This document shows, one piece after another, positions 1 to 7,520 of a DNA stretch of 64,000 nucleotides. The translations under genes were made by a program, and so were the position numbers. Source of the DNA: Verrucomicrobiota bacterium (GTDB taxonomy: Bacteria; Verrucomicrobiota; Verrucomicrobiia; Verrucomicrobiales; DEV007); the NCBI GenBank assembly GCA_002862135.1, contig PKCI01000098.1, positions 1 to 64,000 of the forward strand, read 5' to 3'. Positions within the stretch are counted from its first letter, which is position 1. Each line of letters begins with the position of its first letter. The notes under the pieces were generated by a model that saw only the letters and a list, made by a program, of their open reading frames with translations, did no database searches and had not been told where the DNA came from.

Positions 1-2
1 AC

Positions 3-224
3 AAAGCCGGGCTACCCATCCTGCTTTGGTGCGGCACGGCAGGATTTAATTATGAGTTCAACCTGAAGTTCTCTGATTATCTCAAGGAGCTCGGCATTCC
101 TCACGAAACCCTGATGGCCAAAGGCGTGGATCACTCCGCCACACGGAACTATGATCAAACCGGCACCGAACTGATGCAGTTTCATCAGAAATATTTCGCG
201 CAGCCCGTAAAGGCGAAGAAATAA
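3..224 (+). CDS. C-terminal fragment of an alpha/beta hydrolase (esterase-like)
   Basis: The first 224 bases hold an open frame with no start in the window, so only the last 73 residues of a gene are present. The fragment contains LPILLWCGTAGFNYEFN, then a segment with GVDHSATRNY, and ends on a lysine-rich tail before TAA. The spacing of a beta strand, an acidic/Asn-rich turn and a late His (in VDHSAT) fits the C-terminal part of an alpha/beta hydrolase, where that His would complete the catalytic triad. The nucleophile elbow lies outside the window, so activity cannot be judged. It runs convergently towards the DUF58 gene with 116 nt between them. The family assignment is inference. Confidence 0.55.
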   Translation, partial: KAGLPILLWCGTAGFNYEFNLKFSDYLKELGIPHETLMAKGVDHSATRNYDQTGTELMQFHQKYFAQPVKAKK

Positions 225-340
225 AAGCAGCCAGCCCGGCCCCTGCATCGGCGGAGGCAATGGCGCAGCTCGCAACCCGTTCAGGAGACATGGAGGCGCG
301 AGCGACTGCTTACCTGCGAAAGAATGCTCACTTTCCAAAC

Positions 341-1744
341 CTAGAGAAGCTGCCGCTTCTTCACATTGAGGTATTGCGTCACCGTATCGGTGCAAAGCTC
401 CTCGTGTTCGGAAATTCCGAGTTCAACCCCGAGGTGATGCAGTCGATTGCCGGTTTCCCGAAGTTCCTGCCACTGGAGGTGTCCGGCAACATTATCGTAG
501 ACCACGGATAATTCGTCCGGCTCAGTCCCCGGGGCAAACATTGGGTAGGCTCGCTCCGGCCGTACCATATTGACAAGGACCAAGTGCTGCTTGTTGATCA
601 GCGGCAGGGCTTCAAAAAAGTGTTCCGCCGTCAGCGGGTCACTTAGATCCACCAGCATCACGATTAAGGCCCTTCGAGTGAGACGTTGCCGCAGGTCGAT
701 CATGAGTTGCTCAAAATCCGGCGCCACCTGCCTCGACTCGAGAGTGTAGAGAGAATCCCTGACCAGATTGTAGTGCTCTTTGCCGTTCCGACCTCGGATG
801 AACTGCGTCACCTTATCGGAAAAACTAACAAAGCCAAAAAGATCACCCTGTTTTTCGGCGACCGAGGCAAGGATGAGGGAGCAATGGAGGAACTTCTCAA
901 GCTGAGAGGTAATCAGATAATCGCCTCCTGCAGCGCTTTCCCGGTAAAGCCAGTCGCCTTCCGTGGCCTCATCCACCGGAACGCGAATCTCACGGCCGCT
1001 GAGACGTGAATGGTCGACAATCACATAGACCTCCTGGGTTCGCTCAATCTGGTAGGTCCGCGTCACCGGCATCTGGCGGCGCGCTGTAGCCTTCCAGTCG
1101 ATATCCACATAGTCATCGCCGGGCTGATACTCCCGAAGCTGCTCGAAATCCCTGCCCTTTCCGACCTGGCGGACGATATGCGAGCCCTCATTCCCCCGCA
1201 TCAGGAAGATACTGGAGAGCCGTTTCCGTTCCACCGTAAGGTCGGGGTAAATCCGAACCTCAGTTTCGAATTTGTGCCCTTGGCGAACCAACCAAAACCC
1301 CATTATCGATCTTGTCTCAAGATGCAGTGTATCGAGGACGTATTGCCCCCGCTTTAATGGAATCATGGCGTAATTCACCGAGGCCAGTTTCTGCTCTCCC
1401 AAAGGCTTCACTGATCCCACCACTTCGCCTTCAATTCTGAAATACTGGGAAATGCTGATCCCGTAACGGACTTCGCTCAGCTCTGGCCCCACGTTTTTGA
1501 GTGTAATCGGCACAACCAGTTCACGCCCTTTGCTGCCGCGAATCAATTCGGGAACTTCAATGGAAACGGGATCGAGACGTTTCCTCGAGAAAAGTGCATC
1601 CAGTGAGGTCAGCAAAACGACCACCACAAGGACGACAGCACCAGCCCACCCGAGAAATCCATCGTCATAGACGATCAGCGTCACTGCCGGAACCACGGCC
1701 AGCAGAGCTACCCAAAGAAGAATGATGTTGGGCACGAGACGCAT
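341..1744 (-). CDS. DUF58 domain protein (MoxR partner)
   Basis: A 467-residue protein with two N-terminal membrane segments (about residues 5-50), a beta-rich middle and the DUF58 core. The core shows GRDFEQLREYQPGDDYVDID followed by WKATARR, the family hallmark. The rest resembles a von Willebrand A fold, with VYVIVDHSR and ALIVMLVDLSDP as beta strands. It starts 5 nt after the MoxR ATPase stop, so the two are surely one operon. DUF58 proteins are regularly encoded beside MoxR ATPases, which are thought to act as chaperones for VWA-type proteins. No transglutaminase gene, a common third member, follows here. The exact role is unknown; membrane attachment with an outward or cytosolic VWA-like domain is inferred. 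Confidence 0.9.
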   Translation of the reverse strand: MRLVPNIILLWVALLAVVPAVTLIVYDDGFLGWAGAVVLVVVVLLTSLDALFSRKRLDPVSIEVPELIRGSKGRELVVPITLKNVGPELSEVRYGISISQYFRIEGEVVGSVKPLGEQKLASVNYAMIPLKRGQYVLDTLHLETRSIMGFWLVRQGHKFETEVRIYPDLTVERKRLSSIFLMRGNEGSHIVRQVGKGRDFEQLREYQPGDDYVDIDWKATARRQMPVTRTYQIERTQEVYVIVDHSRLSGREIRVPVDEATEGDWLYRESAAGGDYLITSQLEKFLHCSLILASVAEKQGDLFGFVSFSDKVTQFIRGRNGKEHYNLVRDSLYTLESRQVAPDFEQLMIDLRQRLTRRALIVMLVDLSDPLTAEHFFEALPLINKQHLVLVNMVRPERAYPMFAPGTEPDELSVVYDNVAGHLQWQELRETGNRLHHLGVELGISEHEELCTDTVTQYLNVKKRQLL

Positions 1745-1749
1745 GACGT

Positions 1750-2742
1750 CTACCGGGGAACCGCAACCGACTCAAGCAGCTTGTTCACCGCCTCCCGAAC
1801 CGTCATGCCCTCGATCTCATACTCAGGCCGAAGGATGATGCGGTGGGACAAGACCGGATAAGCCATCAGCCGAATATCGTCCGGAGTGACATAGTCGCGC
1901 CCCTCAATTGCCGCGAGGGCGCGGCTGGAAAGCAACAGAGCCTTGGTCGCTCGCGGTCCAGCCCCTATCTGGATGCTGTCCGTCTCGCGGGAAACACGGA
2001 TCAATTCGACGACGTAAGAGACAAGCTCTCCCTTCATCGTGATCCCTTCCAGCGCCGCTTGCATCGTTGCAATTCCCTCGGTTGTCAGAACCGGTTGAAT
2101 CGCGTCGCTTTCGAGAATCCTTTCAGGAGTTTCCTGGCCAAGGCTTTGCAGGGCGAGTTGCTTTTCCTCTTCCTCACCCGGGTAATCGATTTCGACTCGA
2201 AGAAGAAAGCGGTCCTTCTGGGCTTCAGGCAAGGGATAGGTCCCTTCGTATTCGATCGGGTTCTGGGTGGCGAAAACGGTAAAGTTGTTCGGCAACTCAT
2301 GTGTTACCCCATCAATTGTAACAAGCCGCTCCTGCATTGCCTGCAAGAGCGCAGACTGGGTCTTGGCAGGTGCCCGGTTGATTTCGTCAGCAAGCAGGAA
2401 GGAAGTGAAGATAGGCCCTTTGACGAGGTGGAATTCGCCTTCCTGCAGGTTAAAAACGTTGGTTCCGGTAATGTCAGAAGGCATCAAATCCGGCGTAAAC
2501 TGAATCCGCGAAAAGTCTGTTCCCAAGACCTTGGCAAGAGTCCTGACGAGCAACGTCTTGGCCACTCCCGGCACACCTTCGAGTAGAATGTGATTTCCCG
2601 TGAAGATGGCAATGAGGGAGAAATCAACCACTTCCTGCTGCCCGATGATGACCTTCGCCACTTCGGCACGGGCCCTGGCGAGGATCTCTTTAACTTCATT
2701 AGCGGATCCGCTTCCGGATGTTTCGTCCATGCTGCGGTTCAT
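1750..2742 (-). CDS. MoxR family AAA+ ATPase
   Basis: A 330-residue AAA+ ATPase with Walker A GVPGVAKT (residues 56-63), Walker B LLADE (about 116-120) followed by INRAPAKTQSALLQAMQE, and sensor sequence FATQNPIEYEGTYPLPEAQK. These are the standard MoxR motifs, and the length is normal for the subfamily. It lies directly upstream of the DUF58 gene. MoxR proteins couple ATP hydrolysis to maturation or assembly of partner complexes; the partner here is most likely the DUF58 protein. The called ATG gives MNRSMDETSG; the second Met is an alternative, since conserved sequence begins only near residue 16. A small overlapping reading frame lies over the 5' end. Confidence 0.95.
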   Translation of the reverse strand: MNRSMDETSGSGSANEVKEILARARAEVAKVIIGQQEVVDFSLIAIFTGNHILLEGVPGVAKTLLVRTLAKVLGTDFSRIQFTPDLMPSDITGTNVFNLQEGEFHLVKGPIFTSFLLADEINRAPAKTQSALLQAMQERLVTIDGVTHELPNNFTVFATQNPIEYEGTYPLPEAQKDRFLLRVEIDYPGEEEEKQLALQSLGQETPERILESDAIQPVLTTEGIATMQAALEGITMKGELVSYVVELIRVSRETDSIQIGAGPRATKALLLSSRALAAIEGRDYVTPDDIRLMAYPVLSHRIILRPEYEIEGMTVREAVNKLLESVAVPR

Positions 2743-2941
2743 CGCACAATTCCGCCCCCGAAAGCAAGCGGATAGTAGTCACAGTTACAGGATCACCCTC
2801 GAAGTGCGCTTCTACCCTGTTGATGCGGTGACCCAACCCTCCCGAATCAGGCACTTTCCATTCACCAGGTTTTAAAGAAAAAACGTTGAGATCGGCTGGC
2901 TTTACAGCGAAATGATTCCTCGAAACAGCCCCTACCTTCAA
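2699..2941 (-). CDS. Possible small hypothetical protein overlapping the moxR start
   Basis: An 80-codon frame that overlaps the first 44 bases of the MoxR gene in another frame. It contains a fairly natural-looking stretch (FSLKPGEWKVPDSGG, then RINRVEAHFEGDPVTVTTIR) with mixed polar and hydrophobic residues and no runs typical of shadow frames. It would be the first gene of the MoxR-DUF58 operon and is divergent from the DedA gene 30 nt away. I do not recognise the family. The overlap with MoxR is longer than usual for bacterial neighbours, so either MoxR starts later or this frame is spurious. Confidence 0.3.
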   Translation of the reverse strand: MKVGAVSRNHFAVKPADLNVFSLKPGEWKVPDSGGLGHRINRVEAHFEGDPVTVTTIRLLSGAELCDEPQHGRNIRKRIR

Positions 2942-2971
2942 CTACACTGAGGACCTCGGCCGATCTGTTTC

Positions 2972-3712
2972 ATGACTTGCAACCGCCAGCGCCACTTTGG
3001 ACTTGTTGTCCTTTTCCTGACCGCTTGTCTCTTGACTGGCTGCCAAAGCAGTTCTGCCTGGCTGGAGAAGCTCGAGGCAACAGATACCCTTCCGTTGTGG
3101 CAGAAGGTCACCGCTATCGCAGTCGGCACGCTAATCAGCGAAGACCTTGCCTGTATTGCAGCCGGAATGCTCGCGAGTCGCGCTACTCTTACCATCAGCT
3201 GGGCGATCATTGCCGCTTTCCTTGGAATCTTTCTCGGTGACGTCGCACTGTATATTCTCGGAAGAATTGGTGGAATTGCCCTGCTGCGGCGGCGTCCGTT
3301 CCGGTGGTTCCTCAAGGAGCACCAGATTCACCAGGCTGAGGACCTCTTTCGCCAGCATGGGGCAAATTTGATTTTTTCCTCCCGCCTCCTCCCCGGATCC
3401 CGCCTCCCGATTTACGCAGCAGCTGGAGTGCTGAACTACCCGTTCCTCCGTTTCATCGTCTTCATGGCCATCGCAGGAACGCTGTCCGCCGTAATCCTCG
3501 TGACTCTATCCTTCATGGTGGGCGAGGTCGTCTTCGAATGGTTGCGGCTCTATGAAGCCTATGCGTTCCCCGTCTTTGTCGGAGTTCTCGTGATTGCCTG
3601 GCTCACGGTGAAGCTGTTTGAAATCTTTGCCACCAAGCGAAGTCGACTCGTTTTCCTTGCCCGTTGCCGACGGACCTATCAGAAGTTCGCATCACTCTTA
3701 CCCGAATCGTGA
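2972..3712 (+). CDS. DedA family (SNARE-associated/VTT) membrane protein with an N-terminal lipobox
   Basis: A 246-residue polytopic membrane protein. The DedA/VTT signature is visible: a hydrophobic entry with TLISEDLACIAAGMLA, then FLGIFLGDVALYILGRIGG, then FSSRLLPGSRLPIYAAAG and further membrane helices. The glycine-rich LGD-x3-Y-x-LGR motif and the RLLPGSRLP segment are the conserved re-entrant regions. DedA proteins are linked to lipid carrier and phospholipid flipping and to membrane homeostasis. The N-terminus is odd: residues 10-24 form a signal-like helix ending LLTGC, a perfect lipobox with the Cys at position 24. Its last bases overlap the GTG start of the next gene, which suggests translational coupling. 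Confidence 0.85.
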   Translation: MTCNRQRHFGLVVLFLTACLLTGCQSSSAWLEKLEATDTLPLWQKVTAIAVGTLISEDLACIAAGMLASRATLTISWAIIAAFLGIFLGDVALYILGRIGGIALLRRRPFRWFLKEHQIHQAEDLFRQHGANLIFSSRLLPGSRLPIYAAAGVLNYPFLRFIVFMAIAGTLSAVILVTLSFMVGEVVFEWLRLYEAYAFPVFVGVLVIAWLTVKLFEIFATKRSRLVFLARCRRTYQKFASLLPES

Positions 3713-4068
3713 ATTCCAGGCCCAACACCATCCTCTGGTTTCGAGCTTTCTGCGGACTGCTCTCCCTGCTCTATCTCGCGGTAGCCGGCCTCGGGATCGG
3801 CATTCTCGTCACGCCACCCGAGGAACTGGGAATGGAGCCAATCCAGTCCACCGTGTTTGGATCCATGGTCCTCGTCTTCGGAATCCTCTTTTTTCTTCCC
3901 ACCCTCCTGGGCCAGTCTCTACCGCCTCGTCCCGGCGCCTGGGTCATCGGATTCGCCCTGATTCTGATGGGCGTCACTACTGTAATCCTCGTTCCGCTAA
4001 GTCTTCCCCTCCTTCATTTCTGGAAGAAACCGGCTTTGCAGGCATGGTTCGGGCGAAATGTCTCTTGA
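3709..4068 (+). CDS. Small membrane protein, unknown family
   Basis: A protein of 119 residues if read from the GTG that overlaps the DedA stop as GTGA; an upstream in-frame ATG at 3664 would add 15 residues but overlap DedA by 49 nt. Three hydrophobic helices are seen: residues about 8-35, 50-68 and 77-105. There are no catalytic motifs and I do not recognise the family. It sits between DedA and an FtsX-like permease, 49 nt before the latter. The position suggests an envelope-related role, but that is only context. Confidence 0.65.
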   Translation: MNSRPNTILWFRAFCGLLSLLYLAVAGLGIGILVTPPEELGMEPIQSTVFGSMVLVFGILFFLPTLLGQSLPPRPGAWVIGFALILMGVTTVILVPLSLPLLHFWKKPALQAWFGRNVS

Positions 4069-4117
4069 GCCGCCCCGTTTCCGCTCGTAAAGATAGCCCC
4101 ACCCCATTTCCTGACCT

Positions 4118-5362
4118 GTGAACTGGATCTCCCTGGCGCTCAGAAATCTGCTACGAAACGCCCGTCGTTCGATCACGACGATTGCTGCGGTGGCCCTTGG
4201 CTACGCCGCAACCAACATTTTTGCGGGATTCGCCGGCTACATGTTTGCCAGCATCCAGGAAGCCCACATTTACGAGCAGGTCAACGGGCACATCCAGATC
4301 TGGAAGAAGGGAGCCCGCGACTACGGAGGTTCCGATCCGGGGGCCTATCTCATCTCAGCTGAGGAGTTCGAAAACATCAAAACCATCGCGTCGAAAGACG
4401 AGCGCGTCGATCTCGCAGCCGGAATGCTCGAAGTCACCGGCAATCTCGATTACGACGGCAATCCAGGCTATTTTTTTGGCCAGGCCATGGTCCCCTCGGA
4501 GCGCGAAACGATCTTCTCACGCTCCACAGCGTTGAAGAGCGCCGACGGCCCGAACCAGACTGGCACTGCCATCACCGATGACAATCCTTTCGCTATCTCG
4601 GTGGCGCCGGGTATGGCGGAAAACCTCAAACTCGAACTGGGGGCAAACGTCATCCTGATGGCTCCGACCATTCACGGTCAAATGAACGCGATGGATGCCG
4701 AGATCGTGCAAATCAAGGACGTCGCTGCCGAAGCGCTGAATAACCACTACACTTTCATGCCACTTGAGCTCGGACAGATTCTCTACGACACTCGGAGTGT
4801 CAGTTCTGTCCGGGTCCTTTTGAAGAACGACGACGACACCGACGCGGTCGTCGCCTCAATCCAGGCAGTGCTTCCCAAAAGTGAGTGGGAAGTCATTCCG
4901 TGGTACAAGGTTTCCCGCCTCTACCTCAAAACGAAACGTATGTTCGACATTATCTTCGGGCTCGTTTTCGTTATCATCGCCGTGATCGTCATCATGTCGG
5001 TGCTGAATACTATCGGAATGGCCGTGGTCGAGCGAACCCGCGAAATTGGAACGCTTCGCGCCATCGGATTGAAACGTCCCGGCGTGGTTCGTCTCTTTGG
5101 AATCGAGAGTGCTTTTCTTGGTGTGATCGGAGCCATGACCGGTCTTGTCGTCACCGTGGGATTCTCATTCCTGATCGCGACAATTAAGCCGACCTGGGCT
5201 CCACCTGTCACCGCCCGCGAGATTGTCTGGGAAATTCAGATTCGCCCAGAATACCTTCTTCTCACGTTCGTCCTACTCGTGATCTTCACTTCACTGGCTG
5301 CGATTGCCCCGGCAACCCGGGCCGCCAAGCAAAGTATTGTGAATTCACTCGGCCACGTTTAA
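4118..5362 (+). CDS. FtsX/MacB-type ABC transporter permease
   Basis: A 414-residue permease that begins at a GTG with the classic MNWISLALRNLLRNARRS entry. A first membrane helix (about 17-40) is followed by a periplasmic domain of roughly 230 residues, and three C-terminal helices. The FtsX-like module includes IGMAVVERTREIGTLRAIG (about 305-323) and the end segment ATRAAKQSIVNSLGHV. This architecture belongs to LolC/E and MacB-like permeases, which use mechanotransmission to move lipoproteins or other envelope substrates without a classic translocation path. No ATPase gene of the MacB/LolD type lies next to it. The LolA-like gene follows 14 nt later, so a lipoprotein-related role is a reasonable inference. 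Confidence 0.9.
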   Translation: MNWISLALRNLLRNARRSITTIAAVALGYAATNIFAGFAGYMFASIQEAHIYEQVNGHIQIWKKGARDYGGSDPGAYLISAEEFENIKTIASKDERVDLAAGMLEVTGNLDYDGNPGYFFGQAMVPSERETIFSRSTALKSADGPNQTGTAITDDNPFAISVAPGMAENLKLELGANVILMAPTIHGQMNAMDAEIVQIKDVAAEALNNHYTFMPLELGQILYDTRSVSSVRVLLKNDDDTDAVVASIQAVLPKSEWEVIPWYKVSRLYLKTKRMFDIIFGLVFVIIAVIVIMSVLNTIGMAVVERTREIGTLRAIGLKRPGVVRLFGIESAFLGVIGAMTGLVVTVGFSFLIATIKPTWAPPVTAREIVWEIQIRPEYLLLTFVLLVIFTSLAAIAPATRAAKQSIVNSLGHV

Positions 5363-5376
5363 TCTTTCCAAGTCAC

Positions 5377-6102
5377 ATGAAGCACCTCCCTCTCGCGATC
5401 TGCTGCCTCGCGCTGCATGCCATACCAGCCCCGGCAAACGAGGCTGCCCTCAAGGAGGCAGAGCAGGCTCGTGGTATCATGACAGGTGACACCGGCGTCC
5501 AGTGGACAGTAAGTGTCTCCGGCACTAACAACGCTCGTTTCGTTTCCACTTCTCAGAACGGAAAAATCTATGCTGAAGTGATCGAACCGGAGGAGGCCAA
5601 GGGACGCAAATACCTAGCTGAAGCCAAGGGCAACATGTGGTTCTGGAAGCCGGGCCTGAGCCGTCCGGTTTCCGTCTCCAAACGCCAGCGACTTTCGGGC
5701 GACGCTGCCATCGGTGATATCGCCTCCACCAGTTTCGTCGAAGGCTACAAAGTTGTCAGTGCTGAACCCGGCGATCTGAATGGCGAGGCAGCGACCGTCT
5801 ACACGATGAAGTCAAATTCACTGACTGATACTTACGCCCAGATCAAATACTGGGTCATCCAAGGTAAGAACCTGGGTAAAAAGGCGGAGTTTTACGCTAA
5901 GTCAGGCACTCTACTGCGCACCTCCACCATGGTCTACAACAACACCGCCAACGGCCGGCCTTTTCTGTCCAAGATGGTTATCAGCGATTCTTCCCGGACC
6001 ATCACACTGAGCTTCAGCAATGTGAAACTCGGCAACTACCCCGCCCGGATGTTCGAACGGGATTACCTCGGCGGGTCCAAATCCACAAGGTTCAAAAAAT
6101 AA
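5377..6102 (+). CDS. LolA-like outer-membrane lipoprotein-sorting protein
   Basis: A 241-residue secreted protein with signal peptide residues 1-20, cut after a short hydrophobic helix (ICCLALHAIPAPANE). The mature part is beta-rich, with WTVSVSGTNNARF, NMWFWKPGLSRPVSVS, and a C-terminal TSTMVYNNTANGRPFLSKM stretch. This matches the 'outer membrane lipoprotein-sorting protein' family related to LolA, usually encoded next to an FtsX-like permease, as here. Such proteins are thought to carry lipid or lipoprotein in the periplasm. Its TAA stop overlaps the ATG of the following peptidase gene by one base. Confidence 0.85.
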   Translation: MKHLPLAICCLALHAIPAPANEAALKEAEQARGIMTGDTGVQWTVSVSGTNNARFVSTSQNGKIYAEVIEPEEAKGRKYLAEAKGNMWFWKPGLSRPVSVSKRQRLSGDAAIGDIASTSFVEGYKVVSAEPGDLNGEAATVYTMKSNSLTDTYAQIKYWVIQGKNLGKKAEFYAKSGTLLRTSTMVYNNTANGRPFLSKMVISDSSRTITLSFSNVKLGNYPARMFERDYLGGSKSTRFKK

Positions 6103-7511
6103 TGCGCGGCCCTCCCGCAGGTTCCGCTTCTGATATGGCTGCGCCAGATTTTCCCGCAGAGGAACTCGAAGCGGCCACACAGCTGCTCCAAGACCTGCTC
6201 CGCGTCGATACGACCAACCCTCCCGGGAATGAACGGGAGGCCTCCGATATCGTGGCCCGCCATTGCCGCTCACTGGGGTTGCACCCCGAAGTTGTCGGTC
6301 CTCATCCCGAACGCCCCAACCTTGTTGCCAAATGGTCTGCTGATCCCGCCAAGCGGACTGAGCGCCCCCTGATCCTGAGCTGCCACCTCGACGTCGTTCC
6401 CGCTGATCCTGCTCGTTGGACTCACCCGCCTTTTTCCGGACATCACGATGGCGAATACATCTGGGGACGCGGTGCCATCGATATGAAGGGTTTTGCCGTT
6501 ATGGGACTGGCCGCGCTCACACGGCTGGTGAGAGAAGAACTCCCCATCAATCGCGACGTGATCTTTGTTGCTGTTTGCGATGAAGAAGCCGGCACCCGAA
6601 ACGGTTCAGAATGGCTTGTCGATAAGCGGCCCGATCTGCTCGGCGGCAATCCCGAATACGTCATTAACGAAGTCGGTGGTTTCACCATTTACCAGCACGG
6701 GCAGCGCTTCTACTCCATCCAGATCGCTGAGAAAGGCGTCGCCTGGCTCCGGCTCACCGTGGAGGGGCAGCCCGGCCACAGCTCGCTCCCCCTCGAAGAC
6801 AATGCCATCGTGTCGCTGGCCAAAGCTATTGAAGCGATTGGCTCCACCAAATTGCCCTGGCACCCCAGCCCGGAGGCAGACCGCTACGTCCGCGGCTTCA
6901 CCAAACCGGAGGGTGGAATTGCCCACAAACTCTCCCCCCTCCTGCTACATCCTTTCTGGGGGCCTCGTTTACTCCCCTACGCTGTCGTCAGCCCGAATAA
7001 ACGGGCCACGGTCGAAGGCGTGCTCCGCAACACGGCCAATCCAACCTGCCTCGCGGGAAGCCCTGTCATTAACACCATACCAGGCAGCGCTTCAGTCGAC
7101 ATCGACGGCCGTCTGGCGCCAGGCCAGACCGCGGAATCTCTCATCAAAGAACTCACTGCGATTATTCGCCCGGTTCTCGGAGACAATTACAAGTTCACGG
7201 TATTGCAGGAGTCACCTCCCGTAACATCCACTTCTGAAACGCCACTCTACCGCGAGATCGTCGAGACGTTAAAGCAGGCCGATCCCGGTAGTCACGTCAT
7301 GCCTTCGATTATCCCCGGTTTTACCGACAGCCGAAACTACGCGAAACTCGGTGCCCACTGCTACGGGTTCTATCCGCTCCGGTTGCCCGAAGAAATCGAT
7401 TTCGCCACCCTGTTCCACGGTGACGACGAGCGCATCCCGGAGGCCGGATTCCACTGGGGAATCACAACTCTCACCGGGATGCTGCGAAAGTTCCTGACCA
7501 AGGATCAGTAA
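6102..7511 (+). CDS. M20 family metallopeptidase (ArgE/DapE/CPG2-like)
   Basis: A 469-residue zinc peptidase of family M20. Metal and catalytic residues are visible: SCHLDVVP gives H95 and D97, WGRGAIDMKG gives D127, and CDEEAG gives the Glu pair at 161-162; a late FHGDDERIPE supplies the terminal His region. The dimerisation/lid domain lies around residues 210-350. M20 enzymes hydrolyse N-acyl amino acids or peptides; the exact substrate cannot be read from sequence. No secretion signal is seen. The start overlaps the upstream stop as TAATG; a second Met at codon 12 is possible. It ends 9 nt from the convergent giant gene, with no room for a classic terminator. Confidence 0.9.
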   Translation: MRGPPAGSASDMAAPDFPAEELEAATQLLQDLLRVDTTNPPGNEREASDIVARHCRSLGLHPEVVGPHPERPNLVAKWSADPAKRTERPLILSCHLDVVPADPARWTHPPFSGHHDGEYIWGRGAIDMKGFAVMGLAALTRLVREELPINRDVIFVAVCDEEAGTRNGSEWLVDKRPDLLGGNPEYVINEVGGFTIYQHGQRFYSIQIAEKGVAWLRLTVEGQPGHSSLPLEDNAIVSLAKAIEAIGSTKLPWHPSPEADRYVRGFTKPEGGIAHKLSPLLLHPFWGPRLLPYAVVSPNKRATVEGVLRNTANPTCLAGSPVINTIPGSASVDIDGRLAPGQTAESLIKELTAIIRPVLGDNYKFTVLQESPPVTSTSETPLYREIVETLKQADPGSHVMPSIIPGFTDSRNYAKLGAHCYGFYPLRLPEEIDFATLFHGDDERIPEAGFHWGITTLTGMLRKFLTKDQ

Positions 7512-7520
7512 TCACCGCAA

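Noticed and set aside
1843-2586. A 247-codon plus-strand frame opposite moxR
   Set aside because: Antisense to conserved AAA+ motifs; rich in Arg and Gln; no recognisable features.
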